This document shows, piece after piece, positions 48,673 through 56,797 of a stretch of DNA of 64,000 nucleotides. This stretch comes from VRUE01 sp963699225. Its GTDB lineage: Bacteria > Actinomycetota > Thermoleophilia > Solirubrobacterales > 70-9. The notes beneath the pieces were generated by a model. That model saw only the letters and a list, made by a program, of their open reading frames with translations. It was not told the DNA's origin and did not search any database. The stretch is from positions 2,774,738 through 2,838,737 of the forward strand of contig OY969423.1 of the NCBI GenBank assembly GCA_963699225.1, in the 5' to 3' direction. The translations under genes were made by a program, and so were the position numbers. Each line of letters starts with the position of its first letter. Position 1 is the stretch's first letter.

Positions 48673-49559
48673 TCCGTGCGCTCCGTCATAAACGACCTTA
48701 TTGCTGTTGCCACCGCCTCCGGCTGATCCTCGGGAGTGAAGCTGTAGGAGTCGGTTATGCGTACCAGCCGCGCGTTGGCGAGCTGATCGGCGTAGCGGGC
48801 GGCGTGCACGATCGGGAAGACCTCGTCTTCCTCGGACCAGATCAGCAAGGTGGGCAGCTGGCCATTGGCGATCAGCGCCTCGCCGGCGGCCCGTACCGGC
48901 GCCGTCGTCGCTGAGACCATCGCCTTGGCAACGTCGTGAAGCACGCCCGGATCGCGGCTGGCGGGGAGCGCGTAGGAATCCGATGCCTCGGTTGGGTGCT
49001 TGAGCAGGTGGCCGTAGGCCACGGGGGCGGCGCGCACAGTGGGGTCCTCGAGCGCGGCGAGGAGCTGGCCGAGAACCTCCGGGTCGCGGGCGGCCTCTGG
49101 CAGGCCGTCGAAGGGCGCCGGCGGCCACTCGTCATAGGGCGTCTCGCAGGAGGTGAGGACGAGGCCGGAGACCCGCTCCGCGGTCTGTTGCTCGTGCCGC
49201 GCCAGGGCGATCTGCGAGTAGGCGCCGCCGGAGTCGTTGCCAACGAGCGTCGCCTCATGCAGGTCGAGCCGCTCGAGGACTGCGGCGATCAGGCCGGCGA
49301 CGCCGAGGGGGGAGAGGTCGGCACCCGGCGCCATCGCGGTGCGGTGGGAGCCGAGCGGAAGGTCGAGGACGAGGCAGCGGAACTCGGTGTGTAGTTGGTC
49401 GATGACCTCGCGCCAGGGGTTGGCGTTGGCGAGCCAGCCGTGGCTGAAGAGCAGGACGGGACCCTCGCCGCGCTCGAAGTAGTCGAGCACGCCGTCGGCA
49501 AGTTCCAACGTTCGGGGCTCACCCAGCAGCTCCGAGCGCCAGCGATGCGCCTCGCTCAT
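48669..49559 (-). CDS. Alpha/beta hydrolase 1
   Basis: 296 residues. LLFSHGWLANANPW is the oxyanion-hole region. The nucleophile elbow reads LVGNDSGGAYSQIAL, where the usual G-x-S-x-G has Asp-Ser order (NDSGG), as in haloalkane dehalogenase-like and epoxide-hydrolase-like members that use the Asp as nucleophile. The acid lies in LLIWSEEDEVFPIVHAARYA. The final His region is less clear (RITDSYSFTPEDQPEAVATA lacks an obvious His), which is odd. ATG 49559 overlaps the upstream gene and its stop overlaps the lactonase gene. Confidence 0.8.
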   Translation of the reverse strand: MSEAHRWRSELLGEPRTLELADGVLDYFERGEGPVLLFSHGWLANANPWREVIDQLHTEFRCLVLDLPLGSHRTAMAPGADLSPLGVAGLIAAVLERLDLHEATLVGNDSGGAYSQIALARHEQQTAERVSGLVLTSCETPYDEWPPAPFDGLPEAARDPEVLGQLLAALEDPTVRAAPVAYGHLLKHPTEASDSYALPASRDPGVLHDVAKAMVSATTAPVRAAGEALIANGQLPTLLIWSEEDEVFPIVHAARYADQLANARLVRITDSYSFTPEDQPEAVATAIRSFMTERTE

Positions 49560-50368
49560 GCCGGTTGGTTGCTCGTTGCGCCGCCGAAGACCCGTTCGAC
49601 GAAGGGGACGAAGATCGAGGCAAAGCCCTCGGGGTCGCTTACCTGCGGCGCGTGGCCCGTGTCGAGCAGCTCGAGGCGGGCGCCGGGAATCGTCGCGGCG
49701 ATCGTGCGGCCGGCCTTGAGCGGGATCACGGGGTCGTTCTTGCCCCAGACGACCAGTGTCGGCGTCTGAATCGAAGCTGCTTCCTCGCGCAAGTCGTGTT
49801 CGGGTGAGCTGAAGCTCCGCCACAGTCCGCTGACCGCGGCCAGCCCAGGGTCCTGGCGAGTGGTTTTGATGCCGACGTCTCGGACCCTACGGTCGGCTTC
49901 GCTTTGCGGTCGCATGTAGCGGTTGGCGAACCAGGGGTAGATCGCGCGCAGGAATCCGGGTCGTGCCATTAGCGCGCAGAAGGCGCGGACCTGAGGAGAG
50001 CGGGGGAGGAAGCCGCCGCTGTCAACCAGGACCAGGCCGCGAACCAGCTCGGGGCGGCGGATCGCCAGCCGTGCTGCCGCAAAGCCACCGACCGAGTTGC
50101 CGAGCACGATCGCTCCTTCGGGCGCGAGACGGGCGACGAGCTCCTCGGCGATGTCGGCGAATCCCATCGCGCTCGCCGGCTCGTTGCCGGCCGGCGACTC
50201 GCCATGGCCGGGCCAGTCGGGAGCGATCGATCGGAAGCTGTCGGGTAGCAGCTCGCGCAGCCCGTCGAAGTCATGGCGGTCGTGGGCGCCACTGCTGAGC
50301 ATGACGACCGGGTTGCCAGTCCCGCGTTCGTCGTAGGCAATCGCGCCGCGGGTCGTCTCGAGTAGCAC
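49556..50368 (-). CDS. Alpha/beta hydrolase 2
   Basis: 270 residues, GTG start at 50368. Motifs are VMLSSGAHDRHDFDGLRELL (in place of HGxxG), APDWPGHGESPAG, nucleophile elbow IVLGNSVGGFAAARLA (Ser), acid LVVWGKNDPVIPLKAGR, and His LLDTGHAPQVSDPEGFA. It has a complete Ser-Asp-His triad. First gene of the operon facing away from TetR D. Esterase or C-C hydrolase-type reaction; substrate unknown. Confidence 0.87.
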   Translation of the reverse strand: MLLETTRGAIAYDERGTGNPVVMLSSGAHDRHDFDGLRELLPDSFRSIAPDWPGHGESPAGNEPASAMGFADIAEELVARLAPEGAIVLGNSVGGFAAARLAIRRPELVRGLVLVDSGGFLPRSPQVRAFCALMARPGFLRAIYPWFANRYMRPQSEADRRVRDVGIKTTRQDPGLAAVSGLWRSFSSPEHDLREEAASIQTPTLVVWGKNDPVIPLKAGRTIAATIPGARLELLDTGHAPQVSDPEGFASIFVPFVERVFGGATSNQPA

Positions 50369-50385
50369 ACGGTGACCCTAGCAAA

Positions 50386-50424
50386 TGACTGACCGGTCGG
50401 TCATATTTGGTGACCGACCGGTCA
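50386..50424. promoter_or_regulatory. Two TetR operator-like palindromes between divergent genes
   Basis: Site 1, 50386-50403, is TGACTGACCGGTCGGTCA. Site 2, 50411-50424, is TGACCGACCGGTCA. Both contain the perfect core GACCGGTC and lie in the 70-base spacer between hydrolase 2 and TetR D. This motif class is common at TetR-regulated promoters, so TetR D probably represses both directions. Confidence 0.8.
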
Positions 50425-50438
50425 GCTAGGCTCCGGGA

Positions 50439-51005
50439 GTGGCCGCGGAGGAGGTCTTGGTCGGTGCTGGCGCTCGCACCCGCGAGGCATTGCTCGACGC
50501 CGGCGTGGCGGTGGCCGAGGCCCACGGCCTCTCGGGCCTGAGCGTCAACCGGGTGGTCGCCGAGGCTGGCGTCGCCAAGGGCACCTTCTACGTCCACTTC
50601 GAGAACCGCGAGGCCTTCGTCGATGCCCTCCACGCCCGCTTTCACGCCCGCGTCGAGGAGGCCGTCATCGCGGCAACCGATGGTCTTCCCCCCGGACCCG
50701 ATCGCATCCTTCGCGGTGTTGAGGCTTACCTCGACGTCTGTCTCGAGGACAGCGCGGTCAAGGCCCTGGCGCTCGAGGCCCGCACGGACCCCTCGCTGGC
50801 GGCGCCGATGGCCGAGCGCCACGAGCGCTTCGCCCTCTCTGCCGTTCCCAGCTTCAAGGCGATGGGCTGGCCGGACGCTGCGGCCGCCTCCCATTTGCTT
50901 GCCGCGATGACCGCGGAGATCGCGATCCGTGAGCTCGATGCCGGTCGGCGACTACCGGCGGCGCGGCGCAGCCTGCGCCGCTTCCTTGGTGCTGCTCAGC
51001 TGTAG
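50439..51005 (+). CDS. TetR-family regulator (TetR D)
   Basis: 188 residues, GTG start. HTH near residues 15-55 (LLDAGVAVAEAHGLSGLSVN, then VVAEAGVAKGTFYVHF, NREAFVDALHARF). It is divergent from the hydrolase-lactonase operon, with two operator-like palindromes between. The C-terminal ligand-binding half (AVKALALEARTDPSLAAPMA) gives no ligand clue. The stop overlaps the M23 peptidase stop by ten bases on the other strand. Confidence 0.88.
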   Translation: MAAEEVLVGAGARTREALLDAGVAVAEAHGLSGLSVNRVVAEAGVAKGTFYVHFENREAFVDALHARFHARVEEAVIAATDGLPPGPDRILRGVEAYLDVCLEDSAVKALALEARTDPSLAAPMAERHERFALSAVPSFKAMGWPDAAAASHLLAAMTAEIAIRELDAGRRLPAARRSLRRFLGAAQL

Positions 51006-51937
51006 GCGTCCCACTTTTCGAGATACGGCAGAGGGTCGATCGGGCTGCCGCCCTCATACCAACCCGGCGCTGTCCAGATCTCGAAGTGGAGGTGACAGCC
51101 AACGGCGTCACCGGTGTCGCCGACGATGCCGATCGGCTGCCCGGTGCGGACCGCTTCGCCGGTCTTCAGCGGCGAGGGTTCGGCCAGGTGCGCGTACATG
51201 AAGTCGAAGCCGGTGCCCTTGCCGTCGATGACGATGTAGTTGCCGGCGGCGTACTGGTAACCGGCGTACTGGACCGTGCCGCCGCGAGCGGCGACCAGTG
51301 GCGTGCCGCAGGCGGCCATCGTGTCCTGGCCCTCGTGGGTGTGGCCGGAACGGGCGGCGCCGAAGCGGCCGGCCCCCATCCCGAATTCGTGCGGGCCGAG
51401 GATCGGGAAGGCGTAACCGTAGAGGGCGAAGCCGAGGCTGAGCGACTGGCTCGAGGATGCCCGGGCGGCGATTTCGGTGCCGCCCTGGGGCTCGATGCGG
51501 AAGCTGTAGCGGCCATTGCGAGCCGGCTTCCCTTCGCTCGTCGTTCCGTCCCAGCGGATCTTCACTTCCACGTTCGGTTCGACGTCGTTGCGGTAGAAGT
51601 TGCGCACGACTTCGCCAGCAGAGTTGACGACGTCGATCTGCAGGTCGTTCTGCTGCTGGCTGCTGCCGATCGAGAAGCGCACGCTCGGATAGCGAACGCC
51701 GTAGAAGAAGGATTTGCGCGGCGTGGTCTGGGCGGAGATGAGGCTGAGCGCGCCGGCGCTGGGCGCTTCGCTCGTCGGGGTGCCGGTGGGGCTGCCGCTT
51801 GGAGCCGGGGCGCCGGCGGCGGTGGGCGCACCGCCGGTCGTCGCCGCCGCGCTCGAGGCAAGGCAGAGCAGCAGCGCGATCGCCGCGAATGTGAATGAAA
51901 CTCCCGCCAACCAAGGCCGGGGCCTATTGCTTGCCAC
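50996..51937 (-). CDS. Secreted M23 peptidase (LytM-like)
   Basis: 313 residues. Signal peptide (WLAGVSFTFAAIALLLCLAS), then an Ala/Pro/Gly/Thr-rich linker. A FlgD-like/Ig-like beta domain follows (EVKIRWDGTTSEGKPARNGR, typical of FlgD Ig modules). The C-terminal M23 domain has zinc ligands in SGHTHEGQDTMAACG and in GCHLHFEIW. Such enzymes cut peptidoglycan cross-bridges, and the ligands look intact, so it may be active. GTG start with AGAGAGGG upstream. Convergent with TetR D. Confidence 0.9.
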   Translation of the reverse strand: MASNRPRPWLAGVSFTFAAIALLLCLASSAAATTGGAPTAAGAPAPSGSPTGTPTSEAPSAGALSLISAQTTPRKSFFYGVRYPSVRFSIGSSQQQNDLQIDVVNSAGEVVRNFYRNDVEPNVEVKIRWDGTTSEGKPARNGRYSFRIEPQGGTEIAARASSSQSLSLGFALYGYAFPILGPHEFGMGAGRFGAARSGHTHEGQDTMAACGTPLVAARGGTVQYAGYQYAAGNYIVIDGKGTGFDFMYAHLAEPSPLKTGEAVRTGQPIGIVGDTGDAVGCHLHFEIWTAPGWYEGGSPIDPLPYLEKWDAYS

Positions 51938-52081
51938 GTCCCTCTCTTTCGTTCGCCTACGGAGTTAGCTGTCGGGCTCGCGCTGAAAGAGATGCGCTAC
52001 GACCTTTTCGGCCGATTCGCCCCTGGAACCTGCAACGGTTCCTGCGGTTCCTCCGCTCCCACCCACCATGTGCGGCTGGGA

Positions 52082-52110
52082 TTAGGCACTTATTGGCGGC
52101 GCAGTATAGA
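52082..52110 (+). promoter_or_regulatory. Probable rplM promoter
   Basis: TTAGGC (52082-52087), a 17-base spacer, TATAGA (52105-52110). It leaves a leader of about 75 bases before rplM. The rest of the 254-base spacer from 51938 shows no gene. Confidence 0.5.
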
Positions 52111-52161
52111 CAGGGCCACGGCCGCCTACGCCGATGCGGCTTGGCGGCTATCATGCCGGAG

Positions 52162-52186
52162 CCGCTGGGCGCTGCCCGCGGTTTTT
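52162..52186 (+). promoter_or_regulatory. Terminator-like hairpin directly before rplM
   Basis: CCGC-T-GGGC pairs with GCCC-GCGG (eight pairs, one bulged T, loop GCT) and is followed by TTTTT. The T-run ends five bases before the rplM ATG, and no Shine-Dalgarno sequence is visible. This looks like an attenuator or a ribosomal-protein autoregulation site. Confidence 0.6.
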
Positions 52187-52191
52187 CTCTG

Positions 52192-52626
52192 ATGAAAACC
52201 TTTGTCGCCACCCCCGCCAACCGCCAGCGAGACTGGTACGTCGTCGACGCCGAGGGCCAGACCCTGGGCCGGCTGGCGACCCGCATCGCCGATGCATTGC
52301 GGGGCAAGCGCAAGCCCGAGTACACGCCACACTGCGACACCGGCGACTTCATCGTCGTGATCAACGCGGAGAAAATCCACGTCACCGGGGACAAGCTGAA
52401 CCAGAAGCGCTACTGGCGCCACAGCGGCTACCCGGGCGGGATCAAGTCGCGGACCCTGGCCGAGATGCTCGACCGCCGCCCCGAGGAGGTCATCCGCAAG
52501 GCGGTGAAGGGAATGCTGCCGCGCAACCGCCTCGCCCGCCAGCAACTGACCAAGCTGAAGGTCTACGCCGGGCCGGACCACCCGCATGAGGCGCAACAGC
52601 CCAAACCGATGGAGATACAGACTTGA
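52192..52626 (+). CDS. rplM: Ribosomal protein uL13
   Basis: 144 residues. MKTFVATPANRQRDWYVVDA, EGQTLGRLATRIADALRGK, IVVINAEKIHVTGDKLNQKR and GMLPRNRLARQQLTKLKVYA are standard L13. A longer open frame upstream crosses the promoter and hairpin and is not conserved. The stop overlaps the rpsI TTG start (TTGA). Confidence 0.96.
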   Translation: MKTFVATPANRQRDWYVVDAEGQTLGRLATRIADALRGKRKPEYTPHCDTGDFIVVINAEKIHVTGDKLNQKRYWRHSGYPGGIKSRTLAEMLDRRPEEVIRKAVKGMLPRNRLARQQLTKLKVYAGPDHPHEAQQPKPMEIQT

Positions 52627-53555
52627 TCGACGAGCCGCAGGACAACGAGACCTCCGAAGAGCCCGAGGCCACGGAGGAGACTCCGGCCGAGGGCTCAGAC
52701 GCCTCGACCGCGGGCCCTGTCGCGGCAGAGGACTCCTCGTCCTCGCAGGCTGCGGGCGAGGAGCCCACCGCCACGCCACCCGCGGAAGATGCCGCTGAGG
52801 ACTCGGACGAGGCGCCGGCGGCTGACGCCGAGACCACCGAGGAGCCCATTGCGGAGCAGCCGGTTGACGAGGCGCCAGCTGAGCAGGCTGAGGAGCCCGC
52901 CGCTGAGGAGACCGAGCCTGTCGCCGAGGAGGCCGAGCCCGAGCCCGAGGCTGAGAAGCCGGCGGCTGAGGAGAAGAAGAAGGACGTTATTCCCGGTGCC
53001 GACCTCGAGCCGATCGCGGTTGAGCAGAACGAGCGGCCGCTCAGTGCTGAGGAGCAGGCCCGCAAGGAAGCTGAAGAGGAGGAGCGGGCTAAACGTGAGG
53101 CCGCTCTGACCGGTGAGGCAGAGGAGGAGTCCAGCGCCGCTTCTCGCGCGCCGGCCAAGATGGCGGGGGATGCTCGCTACCTCGCCACCGGCAAGCGCAA
53201 GACTTCGATCGCCCGCGTCACCCTGCTGCCCGGCAGCGGCAAGGTCGAGATCAATAAACGGACGCTGGAGGAGTTCTTCCCGCGGCCGCTGCACCAGACG
53301 ACCGCATTGCAACCGCTGACGATCACCGGCTACGAGGGCAGCGTCGACGTGCGGGTTCGCGTCCACGGCGGCGGCATCAGCGGCCAGGCCGGCGCCGTGC
53401 GCCACGGCATCGCCCGGGCGCTGACCGAGGTCGACCCCGAGCTGCGCGGCGAGCTCAAGCGCCGCGGCTTCCTGACGCGCGACGCACGGGCCAAGGAGCG
53501 CAAGAAGGCCGGCCTCAAGAAGGCGCGCAAGCGGCCGCAGTTCTCCAAGCGCTAG
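52623..53555 (+). CDS. rpsI: Ribosomal protein uS9 with a ~180-residue acidic N-terminal extension
   Basis: 310 residues. The C-terminal ~128 residues are a full S9 (LATGKRKTSIARVTLLPGSG, GGGISGQAGAVRHGIARAL, and GFLTRDARAKERKKAGLKKA with the PQFSKR end that reaches the P site). The first ~180 residues are a low-complexity Glu/Ala/Pro/Asp/Ser tract with no predicted fold. Actinobacterial S9 often carries short extensions; this one is longer than the ribosomal domain. The TTG start overlaps rplM. GTG or ATG codons nearer the S9 core (such as ATG before GGDARYL, 53161) could also be used, giving a near-normal S9. Confidence 0.93.
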   Translation: MIDEPQDNETSEEPEATEETPAEGSDASTAGPVAAEDSSSSQAAGEEPTATPPAEDAAEDSDEAPAADAETTEEPIAEQPVDEAPAEQAEEPAAEETEPVAEEAEPEPEAEKPAAEEKKKDVIPGADLEPIAVEQNERPLSAEEQARKEAEEEERAKREAALTGEAEEESSAASRAPAKMAGDARYLATGKRKTSIARVTLLPGSGKVEINKRTLEEFFPRPLHQTTALQPLTITGYEGSVDVRVRVHGGGISGQAGAVRHGIARALTEVDPELRGELKRRGFLTRDARAKERKKAGLKKARKRPQFSKR

Positions 53556-53563
53556 GTCGCGGC

Positions 53564-54877
53564 TTGGCGATCGGGCGCAAGCTCTTCGGAACCGATGGGG
53601 TCCGGGGAGAGGCTGGAACCTTTCTCACCGCCGAGCTGGCTACATCGCTGGGCAAGGCCGCTGCCGCATCGCTGCAGGCCGAGCGCCCGCAGGTATTGAT
53701 CGTTCGCGACACGCGCGAGTCCGGGCCGATGCTCGAGTCGGCCCTGGCCGCCGGCATCGCCGCCGCCGGTGGCGATGCCCTGCTCGGCGGCGTCCTGCCG
53801 ACCCCGGCCGCGGCGGTCCTGGTCAAGCGCCTCGGTCTCGATCTCGCCGCGGTGGTCTCCGCTTCGCATAACCCCTACCGCGACAACGGGATCAAGTTCT
53901 TCTCCGCGCTGGGCACGAAGCTCGACGATGAGGCCGAGGCGCGGATCGAGGCGCTGCTCGATGTCGAGTCCGACGTCTCTGAGCCCGGCCAGGTTCGCGA
54001 GCTAAACGGCGGCCTCGAGGACTACCTGCGAGCGCTGCAGGCGGCCTTCCCGCTCGATCTCTCGGGCCACCACGTGATGCTCGACTGCGCCAACGGCGCC
54101 ACCTTCCGCGCCGCCCCGGCGATCTTCGAGCGGCTCGGCGCCACGGTCGAGACGATCGGCACCGAGCCGGATGGGCGCAATATCAACGAGGGCTGCGGCT
54201 CCACCCACCTCGAGCACCTCGCCAGCGCGGTTGCCGGCTCCGAGGCGACGATCGGCTTCGCCTTCGACGGTGACGGCGATCGCGTCCTCGCCGTCGACAG
54301 CAGCGGCCGCAGCCACGACGGCGACGAGCTGATCGCCCTGATCGCGCGCGGGATGGTCGAGCGCGACGAGCTGGCCGGCGGCGTCGCCGTCACCGTGATG
54401 AGCAACTACGGCTTCCATCAGGCGATGGAGCAGGCCGGGATCGAGGTCGCCATCACCAGCGTCGGCGATCGCTACGTGCTCGACGAGCTGCGTGAGCGTG
54501 GCTGGGCGCTCGGCGGTGAGCAGTCGGGCCACATCATCGATACCCGCATCGTCGCCACCGGCGACGGCATCGCCGCGGCGCTGGCGACGATCCGTGAGCT
54601 CGGCGGGGGGGACCTCGCCACGGTGAGGACGATGGAGAAACTGCCGCAGACGCTGGTCAACGTCAAAGTCGCGGACCGCGAGGCAATCGCAGGCGCAAAG
54701 CCGGTCTGGGAGGCCGTCGAGCGCGAGGAGCAAGCCCTCGAGGGGCGTGGCCGCGTGCTCTTGCGCCCCTCCGGCACCGAGCCGCTGGTGCGGGTGATGG
54801 TCGAGGCGCCGACTGCGGAGGAGGCCGACTCGGCTTGCGAGCGGCTTGTCACTCTGGTCCGCCAAGAGCTCGCTTAG
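53564..54877 (+). CDS. glmM: Phosphoglucosamine mutase
   Basis: 437 residues, TTG start. KLFGTDGVRGEAGTFLTAEL, the phosphoserine loop AAVVSASHNPYRDNGIKFFS, metal-binding FAFDGDGDRVLAVD, sugar loop GGEQSGHIID and phosphate loop RPSGTEPLVRVMVEA are all present. It isomerises glucosamine-6-P to glucosamine-1-P for peptidoglycan. glmS follows by 31 bases. Confidence 0.95.
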   Translation: MAIGRKLFGTDGVRGEAGTFLTAELATSLGKAAAASLQAERPQVLIVRDTRESGPMLESALAAGIAAAGGDALLGGVLPTPAAAVLVKRLGLDLAAVVSASHNPYRDNGIKFFSALGTKLDDEAEARIEALLDVESDVSEPGQVRELNGGLEDYLRALQAAFPLDLSGHHVMLDCANGATFRAAPAIFERLGATVETIGTEPDGRNINEGCGSTHLEHLASAVAGSEATIGFAFDGDGDRVLAVDSSGRSHDGDELIALIARGMVERDELAGGVAVTVMSNYGFHQAMEQAGIEVAITSVGDRYVLDELRERGWALGGEQSGHIIDTRIVATGDGIAAALATIRELGGGDLATVRTMEKLPQTLVNVKVADREAIAGAKPVWEAVEREEQALEGRGRVLLRPSGTEPLVRVMVEAPTAEEADSACERLVTLVRQELA

Positions 54878-54908
54878 CCCCGCGGCCTCTACCCTTAATC
54901 GCCTCCCT

Positions 54909-56768
54909 ATGTGCGGAATCGTTGGATATGTCGGCGCTCGCCCCTGCCTGGACCTCCTGGTCGCGGGTCTCGAGAAGCTCGAGTACCGCGGCTATGACTC
55001 GGCCGGGATCTCGGTCATCGACGATGGCCGGATCGACAGCGTGCGCGCCGTCGGCAACCTCGACAACCTGCGCGCCGCAGTGGCCGAGCAGGCCGAGAGC
55101 GGCGGGAGTGTCGCGGTCGCGACCTCCGACGCGACCACCGGGGTCGCCCACACCCGCTGGGCAACTCACGGCCGCGTCACCGAGGAGAACGCCCATCCGC
55201 ACGGCGACTGCACGGACCGCATCCACATCGTCCTCAACGGCATCGTCGAGAACCACGCCGAGCTGCGCCGCGAGCTGGGCGAGCAGGGTCACCACTTCAG
55301 CTCCGAGACCGACGCCGAGATCGTCTCCCACCTGATCGAGCGCAACTACGACGGCGACCTTGTCGCCGCGGTGCGGAAATCCTTCGGCGAACTGCGCGGC
55401 CACTACGCCTTCGTCGCCATGCACGCCGACGAGCCCAGCCGCCTGGTTGGCGCCCGCAAGGAGTGCCCGCTGGTCGCCGGGGTCGGCGAGGGCGAGGCCT
55501 TCCTCGCCTCGGCAATCCCCGCCTTCCTCGCCGAGACGCGCGAGGCGGTGGCGATCGAAAACGACGAGATCGTCAGCATCGACGCCTCCGGGGTGGCGAT
55601 CACCGACGCCGAGGGCAACCCGATCGAGCGCGATTCCGAAGAGATCTCTTGGGACGAGGCGGCGGCCGAGAAGGACGGTTATGAGACCTTCATGCTGAAG
55701 GAGATCCACGAACAGGCTGACGCCGTTGCCGAGACGATTGCCGACCGCCTGCCCGATGACGAGGGGGTCGATCTCTCCGAACTCGAGCTCGATGGGGAGT
55801 ACCTGCGCAGCGTGCAGCGGATCGTGATCGTCGCCTGTGGCACCTCCTACCACGCCGGGCTGGTTGGTCGCTACGCGATCGAGGAGTGGGCGCGGGTGCC
55901 GGTCGAGATGGACATCGCCTCGGAGTACCGCTACCGCAACCCGGTGATCGGTGAGCACGATCTGGTGATCGGCATCACCCAGTCGGGCGAGACGGCCGAC
56001 ACCCTGGCAGCGATGCGGCTCGCCCGCGAGAACGGCGCCAAGGTGCTGGCGGTAACCAACGTGATGGGAAGCCAGGCGACCCGCGACGCCGACACCGTCC
56101 TCTACACGCGCGCCGGCCCCGAGGTCAGCGTCGCCGCGACCAAGACCTTTGTCGCCCAGGTCGCCTCGATGTACCTGCTTGGATTGCGGCTGGCCGAGGT
56201 GCGGGGCACGATGCCGATGCAGCGGATCGCCGAGCTGGTCGCCGAGCTGAAGTCGATCCCGTCCAAGATCGACGCCACGATCGCCGCTTCCGAAGGCCCT
56301 GCCCGCGAGATCGCCGCCGCCCAGGCCGAGCACGAGTTCTTCCTCTATCTCGGCCGCCACATCGGCCTGCCGGTTTGCCTCGAGGGGGCGCTGAAGCTGA
56401 AGGAGATCTCCTACATCCCGACCGACGCCTACGCGGCGGGGGAGATGAAGCACGGGCCGATCGCCCTGCTCGACGAGTCGACGCCGGTGATCTGCATCGC
56501 CACCGACAGCCCGGTGCTCGACAAGGTGCTCTCCAATGTCGAAGAGGTGCGCGCCCGCGGGGCGGAAACGATCGCGATCGTGACCGAGGGCGATGAGCAG
56601 GCAGCGGCGGTGGCCGATCAGACGGTTGAGATCGCTCGCAGCGACTGGATCCTGCAGCCGATCCTCGCGATCCTGCCGCTACAGCTGATCGCCTACGAAA
56701 TCGCCCGTGCCCGGGGCCTCAACGTCGACCAGCCTCGCAACCTGGCCAAGACCGTGACTGTCGAGTAG
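54909..56768 (+). CDS. glmS: Glucosamine-6-phosphate synthase
   Basis: 619 residues. MCGIVGYVGARPCLDLLVAG with the N-terminal nucleophile Cys after Met removal; the amidotransferase domain continues YRGYDSAGISV, THGRVTEENAHPH. Two SIS domains follow (VACGTSYHAGLVGRYAIEEW; GITQSGETADTLAAMRLARE; LKLKEISYIPTDAYAAGEMK) and the end LNVDQPRNLAKTVTVE is exact. A frame extending upstream to 54846 is not conserved. The 31-base gap leaves no room for a glmS ribozyme. Confidence 0.96.
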   Translation: MCGIVGYVGARPCLDLLVAGLEKLEYRGYDSAGISVIDDGRIDSVRAVGNLDNLRAAVAEQAESGGSVAVATSDATTGVAHTRWATHGRVTEENAHPHGDCTDRIHIVLNGIVENHAELRRELGEQGHHFSSETDAEIVSHLIERNYDGDLVAAVRKSFGELRGHYAFVAMHADEPSRLVGARKECPLVAGVGEGEAFLASAIPAFLAETREAVAIENDEIVSIDASGVAITDAEGNPIERDSEEISWDEAAAEKDGYETFMLKEIHEQADAVAETIADRLPDDEGVDLSELELDGEYLRSVQRIVIVACGTSYHAGLVGRYAIEEWARVPVEMDIASEYRYRNPVIGEHDLVIGITQSGETADTLAAMRLARENGAKVLAVTNVMGSQATRDADTVLYTRAGPEVSVAATKTFVAQVASMYLLGLRLAEVRGTMPMQRIAELVAELKSIPSKIDATIAASEGPAREIAAAQAEHEFFLYLGRHIGLPVCLEGALKLKEISYIPTDAYAAGEMKHGPIALLDESTPVICIATDSPVLDKVLSNVEEVRARGAETIAIVTEGDEQAAAVADQTVEIARSDWILQPILAILPLQLIAYEIARARGLNVDQPRNLAKTVTVE

Positions 56769-56797
56769 GCACAGTCCCGCTACTCTTTCTCGCCACT

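Noticed and set aside
54878..54908. Possible glmS ribozyme before glmS
   Set aside because: Only 31 bases separate glmM and glmS, too short for the ribozyme, and no matching core is seen.
54849..56453. 534-codon minus-strand frame opposite glmS
   Set aside because: glmS is unmistakable on the plus strand. The antisense frame is a composition effect.
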